A DNA stretch of 64,000 nt from Silicimonas sp963779765 (GCA_963779765.1 CAVZZP010000001.1:1087129-1151128), one strand, 5' to 3'. Counted from the first letter of the stretch, positions 8,739-16,350 are shown. Numbers and translations are program-made. The notes: a model not told the origin generated them from the sequence alone.

Positions 8739-9134
8739 TCAGGCGGCTCGCGTCGCCTGTGCGGCCTCGTCCATGCGGCCGCAGGTCTCGATCTCGGCGC
8801 TCAACTCGCCGATGACGGCATTCAGCTCGTCGCGTCGCGCGGTCAGCTCGTCCAGCTTCAGACGGGCCACGTCGCGGGCGCGGGACTGCTGATCGCAGCT
8901 CTGCGTCTCGGGGTCGTAGAGGTCGAGAAGCTGGCGGATTTCCTCGAGGCTGAAATTGTAGCGCTTGCCGCGCAGGATCAGCTTGAGACGGGCACGGTCG
9001 CTGCGGGTGAAAAGGCGGCGCGTGCCCTGCCGCAGGGGCGACAGAAGCTCTTTCGCCTCGTAGAACCGCAGCGTCCGCGGCGTCACGTCGAACGTCTCGC
9101 ACATTTCGCGAATGGTCAGGTAGGTCTCGGTCAT
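8739..9134 (-). CDS. MerR-family transcriptional regulator (proximal copy)
   Basis: Taken from ATG 9134 (MTETYLTIREMCETFDV), this is 131 residues; the open frame extends 19 codons further without MerR features. The winged helix-turn-helix reads FDVTPRTLRFYEAKELLSP, then GTRRLFTRSDRARLKLI, followed by a dimerisation coiled coil (about 75-125). The effector region is short, and its Cys residues (SCDQQ, ETCGR) are not in a known metal-binding arrangement. It is 22 bases ahead of the acyl-CoA dehydrogenase gene and is probably its direct regulator. MerR proteins controlling fatty-acid or branched-chain acyl-CoA degradation (LiuR type) are known in Proteobacteria; assignment here is inference. Confidence 0.88.
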   Translation of the reverse strand: MTETYLTIREMCETFDVTPRTLRFYEAKELLSPLRQGTRRLFTRSDRARLKLILRGKRYNFSLEEIRQLLDLYDPETQSCDQQSRARDVARLKLDELTARRDELNAVIGELSAEIETCGRMDEAAQATRAA

Positions 9135-9214
9135 GAATCTGCTCCAGATTGCTGGCGGCGCTGACATGCTGTCCGAGACCCGTTCGATCAATGAGTGACT
9201 GAGGCTAACGCGAG

Positions 9215-9229
9215 GTAACGTAGCGTTAC
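9215..9229. promoter_or_regulatory. palindrome, candidate MerR operator 1
   Basis: GTAACG-TAG-CGTTAC is a perfect 6-3-6 inverted repeat in the 174-base gap between the two MerR genes, 81-95 bases upstream of the ATG at 9134. A MerR dimer would bind such a site between the promoter elements. No binding evidence is available. Confidence 0.45.
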
Positions 9230-9277
9230 TGTAAAGGCTGCGAAATTATTGAAAACAGGGACGCCGCGTCACAGCAA

Positions 9278-9295
9278 TTTTACCAAACGGTAAAA
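9278..9295. promoter_or_regulatory. palindrome, candidate MerR operator 2
   Basis: TTTTACC-AAAC-GGTAAAA is a perfect 7-4-7 inverted repeat, 13 bases past the stop of the distal MerR gene and in an AT-rich setting. It differs in sequence from the palindrome at 9215. It may be the operator for the second MerR protein or a promoter element of the 9134 gene. Confidence 0.45.
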
Positions 9296-9308
9296 ATGTG
9301 GACCTGCC

Positions 9309-9677
9309 CTACGAAATGGATTTTTCGACGTCGTCGCGCGCCCGCCGCAGGTCCTCGATGACTCGGTCCAGAGACCCGCGCTCGGCCTCCAGCGTCGCAA
9401 GCTGGCGGTCCGCGGCTTCGACGAAGGTGCGGTACTGCTCGCTCGTGCCGGCCTTGCCATAGATCTCCAGCCACTGCCGGATCTCCTCCAGCGAGAAGCC
9501 CCATTTCCGGCCGCGCAGGATCAGCGTCATCCGCGCCACCTCGCGCGACGAATAGTACCGCGAGCGACCTTCCTTCTCGGGCGCGATCAGCTCGATGTAT
9601 TCGTAATAGCGCAGCGTCCGCGGCGTCACGTCGAAGCGCGCGCACATGTCCTTGAAGGTAAGACGTTCTGACGGCAC
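9309..9677 (-). CDS. MerR-family transcriptional regulator (distal copy)
   Basis: A 122-residue paralogue of the neighbouring MerR protein, starting MPSERLTFKDMCARFDVTPR. It has the same helix-turn-helix layout (TLRYYEYIELIAPEKEG, SRYYSSREVARMTLI) and the same W/F-G-FSLEEIRQWLE wing-to-coil transition, then a coiled coil. No metal-ligand Cys are present. It is read in the same direction as the beta-oxidation genes, with two palindromes between it and the next MerR gene. Two MerR regulators in tandem suggest cross-regulation of the downstream acyl-CoA pathway. Confidence 0.87.
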   Translation of the reverse strand: MPSERLTFKDMCARFDVTPRTLRYYEYIELIAPEKEGRSRYYSSREVARMTLILRGRKWGFSLEEIRQWLEIYGKAGTSEQYRTFVEAADRQLATLEAERGSLDRVIEDLRRARDDVEKSIS

Positions 9678-9782
9678 GCGGCTCCTCCTTGGGGCTGCAA
9701 CCTAGTGCCTGCCCCCCTTTCGATCAATCGGCTTGCTCTCGCATCGGCGATGGTCCGTTATGCCGGCGAAAGGAGACCGCTC

Positions 9783-10220
9783 GTGACGGACGACTACGAA
9801 AGCCGGAAGGACCGCGTGGCGCGCTTCATGCAGGCGCTGCCGCATTGCCGCGCCCTGAACATGACGCTGGTCGAGATCGGACCGGGCGAGGCGGTGATGT
9901 CGATGCCCTGGGACGAAAAGCTCGTCGGCGACCCGGCGACCGGCGTCATCCACGGCGGCGCGGTGTCCTCGCTTATGGATTCCTGCGGCGGCACGGCCGT
10001 CATGGTGCATCCCGACGGGCCCGGCGGCACCGCGACCCTCGATCTGCGCATCGACTACATGCGGCCCGCGACGCCCGGCCAGACGATCACGGCGCGCGCC
10101 ACCTGCTATCACATCACCCGCACCGTGGCCTTCGTTCGCGCCGTCGCCACCGACGACGACACCGAACGTCCGGTCGCCACCGCCTCCGGCGCCTTCACCG
10201 TCACCGGCGCGGGGGCCTGA
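9783..10220 (+). CDS. PaaI-family hotdog-fold thioesterase (first of pair)
   Basis: About 145 residues from GTG 9783, chosen because a strong GAAAGGAGA ribosome site lies just upstream; the open frame starts 26 codons earlier without such a site. The core motif is GVIHGGAVSSLMDSCGG, the HGG(A) signature of PaaI-type acyl-CoA thioesterases, followed by TLDLRIDYMRPA. It probably hydrolyses a hydroxyphenylacetyl-CoA-like or medium-chain acyl-CoA ester in the cytoplasm. A second hotdog gene follows after 3 bases. Together with the beta-oxidation genes, this suggests acyl-CoA pool control. The substrate cannot be read from sequence. Confidence 0.85.
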   Translation: MTDDYESRKDRVARFMQALPHCRALNMTLVEIGPGEAVMSMPWDEKLVGDPATGVIHGGAVSSLMDSCGGTAVMVHPDGPGGTATLDLRIDYMRPATPGQTITARATCYHITRTVAFVRAVATDDDTERPVATASGAFTVTGAGA

Positions 10221-10223
10221 GCG

Positions 10224-10733
10224 ATGCGGCCCCGTCCCGAACCCGTCCAGGTCGTCAAGCAGCGCCGCGACCGCGCGCTCAAGGCGCTGGTCGAGAACAT
10301 CCCCTACGTCCGCTTCCTGAACATCCATTTCGAGCGGCACGGCAACGAGCTGACCGCCGTTCTGAACTTCCACGACGACCTGATCGGCAACCCCGGCCTG
10401 CCCGCCATCCACGGCGGCGTGACCGCGGCCTTCCTCGAGACATCGGCGCTGATCGGCCTCGCCTGGCAGAACCTCTGGGAGAAGATTGAGTCAGGCGCGA
10501 TCGACGCCGAGGCGCTGTCGGCCGAGACCCTGCCCCGGATGCCCAAGACCATCGACTTCACCGTCGACTACCTGCGCACAGGCCTGCCGCGCGACGCCTA
10601 CGCCCGCGCCCGCGTCAACCGCTCGGGCCGGCGCTATGCCTCCGTCCACGTCGAGGCATGGCAGGACGACGTGACTCGCCCCTTCGCGCAGGCGACCGGG
10701 CACTTCCTGATGCCCATGCCCTCACCGGGCTGA
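10224..10733 (+). CDS. PaaI-family hotdog-fold thioesterase (second of pair)
   Basis: A 169-residue protein with the same fold as the preceding gene. NIPYVRFLNIHFERHG leads to LPAIHGGVTAAFLETSA (the HGG motif), then TIDFTVDYLRTGLPRDAYARA. An insertion of about 20 residues after the central helix (WEKIESGAIDAEALS) makes it longer than its partner. The two proteins probably form a heteromer or act on different acyl-CoAs. It lies 3 bases after the first thioesterase gene and 6 bases before the MATE gene, so the three are likely one operon. Confidence 0.84.
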   Translation: MRPRPEPVQVVKQRRDRALKALVENIPYVRFLNIHFERHGNELTAVLNFHDDLIGNPGLPAIHGGVTAAFLETSALIGLAWQNLWEKIESGAIDAEALSAETLPRMPKTIDFTVDYLRTGLPRDAYARARVNRSGRRYASVHVEAWQDDVTRPFAQATGHFLMPMPSPG

Positions 10734-10739
10734 CGCGAT

Positions 10740-12053
10740 ATGGCCGAGATCCGGCTGACGCACCGCCGGGTGCTGGCCATCGCCCTTCCCATCGTGCTCT
10801 CGAACGCCACCGTCCCGATCCTCGGCGCGGTCGACACCGGCGTCGTGGGACAACTGGGCGAGGCCGCGCCCATCGGCGCGGTCGGCATCGGCGCGGTCGT
10901 GCTGTCGATGTTCTACTGGCTCTTCGGCTTCCTGCGCATGGGCACTTCGGGAATGGTCGCCCAGGCCCACGGCGCCGGAGACACCGCCGAGACAGGCGCG
11001 CTGCTGACGCGCTCGCTCCTTTTCGCCGTCGGGGCGGGCGTCTCGCTCATCATCCTGCAAGTCCCCATCTTCGCCCTCGCCTTCTTCCTCGCGCCCGCCT
11101 CCGACGAGGTCGAAAGCCTCGCCAGCGCCTACCTTGCCATCCGCATCTGGGGCGCACCCGCCACCATCGCGCTCTACGCGGTCACCGGCTGGCTGATCGC
11201 GCTCGAACGCACGCGGGGCGTCCTCGTCCTGCAACTCTGGATGAACGGCCTCAATATCGCCCTCGACCTGTGGTTCGTCCTTGGCCTCGGCTGGGGCGTC
11301 GAGGGCGTCGCGGTCGCCACGCTCATCGCGGAATGGACCGGCCTCGTCCTCGGCCTCTGGCTCTGCCGGGCGGCCTTCTCGGGCAATCAATGGAAGGATT
11401 GGCCGCGCGTCTTCGACCGCGCCCGCATCCGCCGCATGGTCGGGGTCAACGGCGACATCATGGTGCGCTCCGTCGTCCTCCAGGCGGCTTTCACCAGCTT
11501 CCTCTTCCTCGGCGCGCGCCACGGCGACGCCACCCTCGCCGCCAACCAGGTGCTGCTCCAGTTCCTCGAGATCACCGCCTTCGCGATGGACGGCTTCGCC
11601 TTCGCCGCCGAGTCTCTTGTCGGGCAGGCCTATGGCGCGCGCTCGCGCCGCGGGGTGCGCGACGCCTCGATCCTCACCAGCCAGTGGGGCGTGGGCGGCG
11701 CGGTGGCGCTCGGCCTTTTCTTCTGGTTCGCCGGTCCCGCTCTGATCGATCTGATGGCCAAGGCGCCCGAGGTAAGGATCGAGGCGCGAGACTTCCTGCC
11801 TTGGGCCGCCATCGCCCCTGTCATCGGGATCGCAAGCTGGATGTTCGACGGCATCTTCATCGGCGCGACCCGCACCCGCGACATGCGCAACGCCATGCTC
11901 CTGTCCGGCCTGATCTACCTCGTCGTGCTCGTCCCTCTGATCGCCGCCTTCGGCAACCACGGCCTCTGGGCCGCGCTCATGGTCCTGAACACGGCCCGCG
12001 CCCTGACCCTGTGGCGCTTCTATCCGGCCTTGGAACGCGCCGCCGTGGCTTGA
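10740..12053 (+). CDS. MATE-family multidrug/metabolite exporter (DinF-like)
   Basis: A 437-residue integral membrane protein with about 12 helices in two repeated halves. It starts RLTHRRVLAIALPIVLSNATVPILGAVDT, and the P-I-L-G-A-V-D-T segment is typical of the DinF branch of MATE transporters. The second half contains AFAMDGFAFAAESLVGQAYGAR, another hallmark of the branch. It would exchange Na+ or H+ for organic cations or a metabolite. It is the last gene of the thioesterase operon. The 3' end comes 3 bases short of the convergent pyrD stop. Confidence 0.88.
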   Translation: MAEIRLTHRRVLAIALPIVLSNATVPILGAVDTGVVGQLGEAAPIGAVGIGAVVLSMFYWLFGFLRMGTSGMVAQAHGAGDTAETGALLTRSLLFAVGAGVSLIILQVPIFALAFFLAPASDEVESLASAYLAIRIWGAPATIALYAVTGWLIALERTRGVLVLQLWMNGLNIALDLWFVLGLGWGVEGVAVATLIAEWTGLVLGLWLCRAAFSGNQWKDWPRVFDRARIRRMVGVNGDIMVRSVVLQAAFTSFLFLGARHGDATLAANQVLLQFLEITAFAMDGFAFAAESLVGQAYGARSRRGVRDASILTSQWGVGGAVALGLFFWFAGPALIDLMAKAPEVRIEARDFLPWAAIAPVIGIASWMFDGIFIGATRTRDMRNAMLLSGLIYLVVLVPLIAAFGNHGLWAALMVLNTARALTLWRFYPALERAAVA

Positions 12054-12056
12054 GCC

Positions 12057-13097
12057 TCACAGCCAGTCATCGACCCGCGAACCGACCGCGTCAGAGACGT
12101 TTTCGAACCCATCGTGCGCCAGCATCTCGTCCAGACCGCGCGCGATGCGCCGCGCCAGCGACAGCCCGCCATAGACCATCGCCGTGTAAAGTTGCACGGC
12201 ACTCGCCCCCGCCCGTATCTTGGCATAGGCGTCCGCCGCACTCGACACGCCGCCCACGCCGATCAGCGGCAAGGCGCCCCCCGTCTCGCGATAGAGCCGC
12301 GCCAGAACGTGCGTCGAAGGCCGGAACAGCGGTCGACCCGACAAGCCCCCCGCCTCGTTCCGCCGCCGCCCCACCAGCCCCTCACGCGCCAGCGTCGTGT
12401 TGGTGGCGATGACACCGGCGACGCCGCTCTCCAACGCCACTCCCGCGATGGACGCGACCTCGGCGTCCGTCAGGTCGGGCGCGATCTTCAGGAACACGGG
12501 CACCTCCCCCGCCTCGGCCAGAACACCCGCAAGCAGCGCCCTCAACGCCTCGGGACCCTGAAGATCGCGCAGCTTCTCGGTGTTGGGCGACGACACGTTG
12601 ACCGTCGCGAAATCCACCACCGTCCGCGCGATCCGCATCACCTCCGCAAAGTCCCGCGCGCGATCCGGACTATCCTTGTTCGCGCCGATGTTCAGCCCCA
12701 CGGGCACGCCTTCTGGCCGGTCCGCCAGCCGGTCGGCGATGACCTCGATCCCGTCATTGTTGAACCCGAAGCGATTGATCGCCGCCCGGTCGCGTCTCAG
12801 GCGAAACAGTCGAGGACGCGGATTGCCAGGCTGCGGCCGAGGCGTCGCCGCCCCGACCTCGACGAACCCGAAACCCGCCCGCATCAGCGGACCCACCGCC
12901 GTCGCGTTCTTGTCGAAGCCCGCGGCGAGACCCACCGGATTGGGCAGCGCCAACCCCGCCAGCACCGTCGCCAGACGCGGCAACTCCACCGGCCCCGGCA
13001 ATGGCGCGAACGGCGTCCTCAGACCCGCGAGCGCAAGTCCATGCGCCGTCTCGGCGTCCAGCCGGTTCAGAACGCCCACGGCCAGCCGCTCGATCAT
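12057..13097 (-). CDS. pyrD: dihydroorotate dehydrogenase (quinone), class 2
   Basis: A 346-residue flavoenzyme of pyrimidine synthesis that oxidises dihydroorotate to orotate and passes electrons to quinone at the membrane. The N-terminal helical extension (MIERLAVGVLNRLDAETAHGL) marks class 2. FMN and substrate motifs are GLAAGFDKNATAV, RFGFNNDG, VNVSSPNT (catalytic Ser) and IGVGGVSSAADAYAKI. The start overlaps the upstream DUF952 stop by ATGA. It is unlinked to the pyrB cluster at 25-29 kb and to pyrF at 48.6 kb. Confidence 0.94.
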   Translation of the reverse strand: MIERLAVGVLNRLDAETAHGLALAGLRTPFAPLPGPVELPRLATVLAGLALPNPVGLAAGFDKNATAVGPLMRAGFGFVEVGAATPRPQPGNPRPRLFRLRRDRAAINRFGFNNDGIEVIADRLADRPEGVPVGLNIGANKDSPDRARDFAEVMRIARTVVDFATVNVSSPNTEKLRDLQGPEALRALLAGVLAEAGEVPVFLKIAPDLTDAEVASIAGVALESGVAGVIATNTTLAREGLVGRRRNEAGGLSGRPLFRPSTHVLARLYRETGGALPLIGVGGVSSAADAYAKIRAGASAVQLYTAMVYGGLSLARRIARGLDEMLAHDGFENVSDAVGSRVDDWL

Positions 13098-13435
13098 CCG
13101 ACCAGACCGTCGAACCGATGCCGCCCGTCCCGAAACGGAAGGTCATGGACGAACAGCACGTCATCCATCTCGAGCGCGCGGTACAGATGCGGGAACAGCG
13201 CACCGCCCCGCGACGGCTCCCACTTCAGCTCAGCCCCCAACGCCTCCAACTCGAGACCCAGCAGCTTCAGCCCGGTTTCGCCCGCGAAATGCTTCGCCGC
13301 CGTCTCTTCGACCTGCAACGCCGTCGACATGTGGACATACCCGTCCGCCACGTCGATCGGCGCCCCCGAAGTCTCCCCGTCGCGGACGAAGGCCGCGTAT
13401 TCCTCCGCGCGGAATATCTTGTAGATGATTGCCAT
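13094..13435 (-). CDS. DUF952 domain-containing protein
   Basis: A 113-residue protein starting MAIIYKIFRAEEYAAF at ATG 13435; the open frame extends upstream into the intergenic region without homology. The DUF952 hallmarks DGYVHMSTA and RGGALFPHLYRAL are present. The DUF952 fold is thought to resemble ADP-ribosyltransferases, but no biochemical role is established. Its stop overlaps the pyrD start (ATGA), a pairing often seen in Rhodobacterales, so translation is coupled. Confidence 0.85.
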   Translation of the reverse strand: MAIIYKIFRAEEYAAFVRDGETSGAPIDVADGYVHMSTALQVEETAAKHFAGETGLKLLGLELEALGAELKWEPSRGGALFPHLYRALEMDDVLFVHDLPFRDGRHRFDGLVG

Positions 13436-13566
13436 GCCTGCCCACTTGCGCGGCACCGCCCGGGAAAACCAGGGGATGACGCCGCGTCCGCCTGTCACCC
13501 TTTTGACACCTGTGACGGATAGCGGCAATCTCGACCGATATAAAACCTCACAGGGGGATTCCCGAA

Positions 13567-15135
13567 ATGATCAGCAAACTGCTTCTGGGCAGCGCGGCGC
13601 TTGCCGTAAGCGCCGGGGCGGCCATGGCCGACTTCAGCCTGACCATCCTGCACACCAACGATTTCCACGCCCGGTTCGAGCCGATCAACGCCTTCGACTC
13701 GGGCTGCGGCGCGGAAGATGCGGCCGAGGGCAAGTGCTTCGGCGGCTCCGGCCGCCTTGTCACCGGCGTCGAGGCCGCGCGCGAACGCGCAGGCAACACG
13801 CCCGTCCTTCTCGTGGACGGCGGCGACCAGTTCCAGGGCACGCTCTTCTACACCTACTACAAGGGTGCCCTCTCGGCCGAGATGATGAACAAGCTCGGCT
13901 ACGACGCCATGACCGTCGGAAACCACGAGTTCGACGACGGCCCCGAGGTTCTGAAGGACTTCATCGGCGCCATCGAGTTCCCGATCCTGATGTCGAACGC
14001 CGACGTCTCGGGCGAACCGCTCCTGGCGGACGCCATCCAGAAATCCACCGTCATCGAAAAGGGCGGCGAGAAGATCGGCCTCATCGGCCTCACGCCGCAG
14101 GACACCGACGAGCTTGCCTCGCCCGGTCCCAACGTGATCTTCACCGATCCGGTCGGCGCCGTGCAGCAGGAAGTCGACAAGCTGACCGCCGAGGGCGTCA
14201 ACAAGATCGTCGTCCTCAGCCACTCGGGCTACAACGTCGACCAGCGCGTCGCCGAAGGCACGACGGGCGTCGACGTCATCGTGGGCGGCCACTCGAACAC
14301 GCTTCTGTCGAACACCGTCGAAGGCGCGGCCGGGCCCTATCCCACCGTCACCAACGGCGTGCAGATCGTGCAGGCCTATGCCTACGGCAAATACCTGGGC
14401 GAGCTGAACGTCACCTTCGATGACGACGGCAACGTGACCGAGGCGACCGGCGACCTTGTCGTGATGGACGCAAGCGTGGCCGAGGACGAGGCGACCGTCG
14501 CCCGCATCGCCGAGGCGGCGGGACCCCTCGACGAGATCCGCAACAAGGTCGTGGCGAACACCGCCGAGGCCATCGGCGGCGAACGCGACGTCTGCCGCGC
14601 GATGGAATGCCAGATGGGCTCGCTCATCGCCGACGCCATGCTCGACCGCGTCAAGGATCAGGGCATCCAGATCGCGATCGCGAACAGCGGCGGCATCCGC
14701 GCCTCCATCGACGCGGGCGAGGTCACGATGGGCGAGGTTCTGACCGTCCTGCCGTTCCAGAACACGCTGTCGACCTTCCAGGTCACCGGAGCCACGGTCG
14801 TCGAGGCGCTCGAGAACGGCGTCAGCCAGATCGAGGAGGGCGCAGGCCGCTTCCCGCAGGTCGCGGGCCTCACCTTCACCGTCGATCCGTCAGCCGAACC
14901 CGGCAGCCGCGTCTCCGAGGTCATGGTGGACGGCGCGCCGATCGAACCCGAAAAGGTCTACGGCCTCGTCTCGAACAACTACGTCCGCAACGGCGGCGAC
15001 GGCTACAAGATGTTCGTCGACGCCGAGAACGCCTACGACTTCGGCCCCGACCTGGCCGACGTCACCGCGGAATACATCGCGGCGCAGGGCGACTTCACGC
15101 CCTACACGGATGGGCGCATCACCGTGAAGGAGTGA
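13567..15135 (+). CDS. periplasmic 5'-nucleotidase / metallophosphatase (UshA-like)
   Basis: A 522-residue secreted enzyme. Residues 1-21 form a Sec signal peptide ending A-M-A. The metallophosphatase domain carries LTILHTNDFHARFEP, DGGDQFQGT, VGNHEFDDG, LSHSGYN and VGGHSNT, which supply the two-metal ligands. The C-terminal substrate domain has IANSGGIRASI and RNGGDGYKMF. It removes phosphate from nucleotides outside the inner membrane, feeding nucleoside uptake and possibly the purine importer at 51-56 kb. It is transcribed divergently from DUF952-pyrD and ends at the hairpin at 15159. Confidence 0.92.
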   Translation: MISKLLLGSAALAVSAGAAMADFSLTILHTNDFHARFEPINAFDSGCGAEDAAEGKCFGGSGRLVTGVEAARERAGNTPVLLVDGGDQFQGTLFYTYYKGALSAEMMNKLGYDAMTVGNHEFDDGPEVLKDFIGAIEFPILMSNADVSGEPLLADAIQKSTVIEKGGEKIGLIGLTPQDTDELASPGPNVIFTDPVGAVQQEVDKLTAEGVNKIVVLSHSGYNVDQRVAEGTTGVDVIVGGHSNTLLSNTVEGAAGPYPTVTNGVQIVQAYAYGKYLGELNVTFDDDGNVTEATGDLVVMDASVAEDEATVARIAEAAGPLDEIRNKVVANTAEAIGGERDVCRAMECQMGSLIADAMLDRVKDQGIQIAIANSGGIRASIDAGEVTMGEVLTVLPFQNTLSTFQVTGATVVEALENGVSQIEEGAGRFPQVAGLTFTVDPSAEPGSRVSEVMVDGAPIEPEKVYGLVSNNYVRNGGDGYKMFVDAENAYDFGPDLADVTAEYIAAQGDFTPYTDGRITVKE

Positions 15136-15158
15136 TCCTTCGCGCAAGAGAACAACGG

Positions 15159-15186
15159 GGGCCGCTGCCAGTGCAGCGGCCCTTTT
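15159..15186 (+). terminator. rho-independent terminator
   Basis: GGGCCGCTGC (15159-15168) pairs with GCAGCGGCCC (15173-15182) around a 4-base loop and is followed by TTTT. It terminates the 5'-nucleotidase transcript, 23 bases after the stop. Confidence 0.85.
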
Positions 15187-15210
15187 GCGTGGGGGTTGGG
15201 GCCGGGCGAA

Positions 15211-15243
15211 GCTGCATGTGCGGCGAATGGCAACTTTGAGCCC
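15211..15243 (+). repeat. 33-bp degenerate repeat, copy 1
   Basis: This segment matches 15708-15740 at 27 of 33 positions. Conserved blocks are GCTGCA, TGCGGCGAA and CTTTGAGCCC. It lies just upstream of the broken NTF2-like gene, and the second copy lies just downstream of it. Confidence 0.6.
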
Positions 15244-15298
15244 GCTTTGACCCTCAGAAAGTTGGTTGTATGCTGAGAATGAACGCAGGGAGGCGACG

Positions 15299-15654
15299 TT
15301 GACCCAAGTGCAAGGCAGCAAGGACTGTGGCAATTCTCCGAAGAACAAGTTCACTCAGGATGTGGCGGTCGCTCTGGAGTGCGGTGAAGCTGAGCCGAGC
15401 GCGTTCAGCGAAGACGTGATCTGGGAAATCCCTCAGCAGAGTCAATCTCGGGAAAAAGTGCGGTTCTAAAGCATCTTGGAAATCGGCCGAGACCAAGCTC
15501 TGTCACTGTCCAGCACGCGATTTCGCACGGCAAGGTCGGTGCTGCGAGCGGAGAGGTGACGTTCGCCAACGGGCATACTCGACGCTTCTGCCATGTGTTC
15601 GACTTTACAAATACCAAGGCCAACTGCGTCGCCGTCGTCAAAAGCTACAGCTGA
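15299..15654 (+). pseudogene. NTF2-like (SnoaL-type) protein, frameshifted
   Basis: From TTG 15299, behind a GGGAGG ribosome site, the frame reads LTQVQGSKDCGNSPKNKF, then VAVALECGEAE and FSEDVIWEI, and stops early at TAA. The other frame picks up SISGKSAVLKHLGNRP, then SVTVQHAISHGKVGAASGEV and FCHVFDFTNTKANCVAVVKS to TGA 15654. The joined protein, about 118 residues, is an NTF2-like family member of a kind seen in marine bacteria. The span of 356 bases is one short of a multiple of three, so a base is missing between about 15425 and 15450. GC is lower than in neighbouring genes, and short repeats flank it. Decay and sequence error are both possible. Confidence 0.6.
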
Positions 15655-15664
15655 CTGCGCCCAT

Positions 15665-15688
15665 GTCCGCTCTGTCCGCACAGCGGAC
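15665..15688. repeat. 24-bp palindromic repeat, copy 1
   Basis: GTCCGCT (15665-15671) and AGCGGAC (15682-15688) form a 7-bp inverted repeat around CTGTCCGCAC. A second copy at 16124-16147 matches at 22 of 24 positions. It sits 10 bases after the NTF2-like gene and next to the second 33-bp repeat, as if the two make one composite element of about 80 bp. Confidence 0.65.
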
Positions 15689-15707
15689 GTTGGGGCGTGT
15701 CGGCAGC

Positions 15708-15740
15708 GCTGCACCTGCGGCGAAGGTCCGCTTTGAGCCC
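15708..15740 (+). repeat. 33-bp degenerate repeat, copy 2
   Basis: Second copy of the repeat at 15211-15243 (27 of 33 identical). It follows the palindromic repeat at 15665 by 19 bases. Confidence 0.6.
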
Positions 15741-15824
15741 AGAGTGACATGCGTATGCTGGGTATTCGTGCATTCCATGGAGTGACGCTTGGTCAGTTTT
15801 TTGCGGCCACCGGAAGAGCAAAAG

Positions 15825-16100
15825 ATGAAACGAGTTTCTCAGAGCGGTCTTCACCCAATAGTCTTCAGTTTCTACAGAGCAACCCCAACTTGGCAAAGGG
15901 GACGGGTAGAAAGCGCCCTGAAAAGCCAAATCGCGTCTGGTCAAAGCTGTATCTTTGAAGGCGATGTGATGGGGATCAATTATAATGCCACGAATGCGGA
16001 ATTCACTTTGTATTCAATGATCGACGACGACCAAGTAATAATGTCGGACGCTGAATTCTGGAATATGGTCCTGCGTCGCTCCGAGGTTTCGAAGATTTGA
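15825..16100 (+). CDS. orphan hypothetical protein, low-GC
   Basis: A 91-residue frame from ATG 15825 (MKRVSQSGLHPIVFSF), preceded by a modest GAAGAG ribosome site. It contains several Met, Tyr and Asn residues (DVMGINYNATNAEFTLYSM, IDDDQVIMSDAEF) and is encoded by codons much poorer in GC than its neighbours. No family, signal peptide or membrane helix is recognised. It is bounded by the composite repeat at 15665-15740 and the palindrome copy at 16124, which suggests acquired DNA. It may instead be a fragment of a larger lost gene. Confidence 0.45.
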   Translation: MKRVSQSGLHPIVFSFYRATPTWQRGRVESALKSQIASGQSCIFEGDVMGINYNATNAEFTLYSMIDDDQVIMSDAEFWNMVLRRSEVSKI

Positions 16101-16123
16101 GCGAGGCGTGATTGACATACAAC

Positions 16124-16147
16124 GTCCGCTCTGTCCGCATAGCAGAC
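16124..16147. repeat. 24-bp palindromic repeat, copy 2
   Basis: Second copy of the GTCCGCT...AGCGGAC element (22 of 24 identical to 15665-15688; the right arm reads AGCAGAC). It lies 24 bases past the orphan ORF stop. Confidence 0.65.
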
Positions 16148-16244
16148 CTTGCACCGACCGAAACCCCACCCGAACCGCGCCAAAGAGCGAGTGCCACTCC
16201 CGCCCCCTGAACTCACCGCACCCTCCGGTAACCACCCTCCCGGT

Positions 16245-16293
16245 ACCGATACCCGCACCGACGCAATACCGACGTGATACAGACGCGATACCG
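16245..16293. repeat. 11-bp phased tandem repeats
   Basis: Three adjacent 11-mers, ACGCAATACCG (16261), ACGTGATACAG (16272) and ACGCGATACCG (16283), share the consensus ACGYRATACMG. A diverged fourth unit, ACCGATACCCG, lies at 16245-16255. The 11-base period is close to one helical turn, so the same face of the helix repeats. They sit in the gap between the convergent orphan ORF and yqgE. No coding function is apparent. Confidence 0.6.
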
Positions 16294-16350
16294 AAGCCCG
16301 TTTCCCAGCAAAACAAGGCCGTTAACCTGAATGTCCGAAAGGTTGCGCTC

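Noticed and set aside
15665..16147. integron attC sites bounding the 15.2-16.3 kb ORFs
   Set aside because: The palindromes lack the GTTRRRY and RYYYAAC core motifs in the right places, and no integrase gene is in the window. A cassette idea remains only as a layout resemblance.
16014..16316. minus-strand open frames over the 11-bp repeats
   Set aside because: They run through the repeat array and have no start site or family motif; the array is the better explanation.
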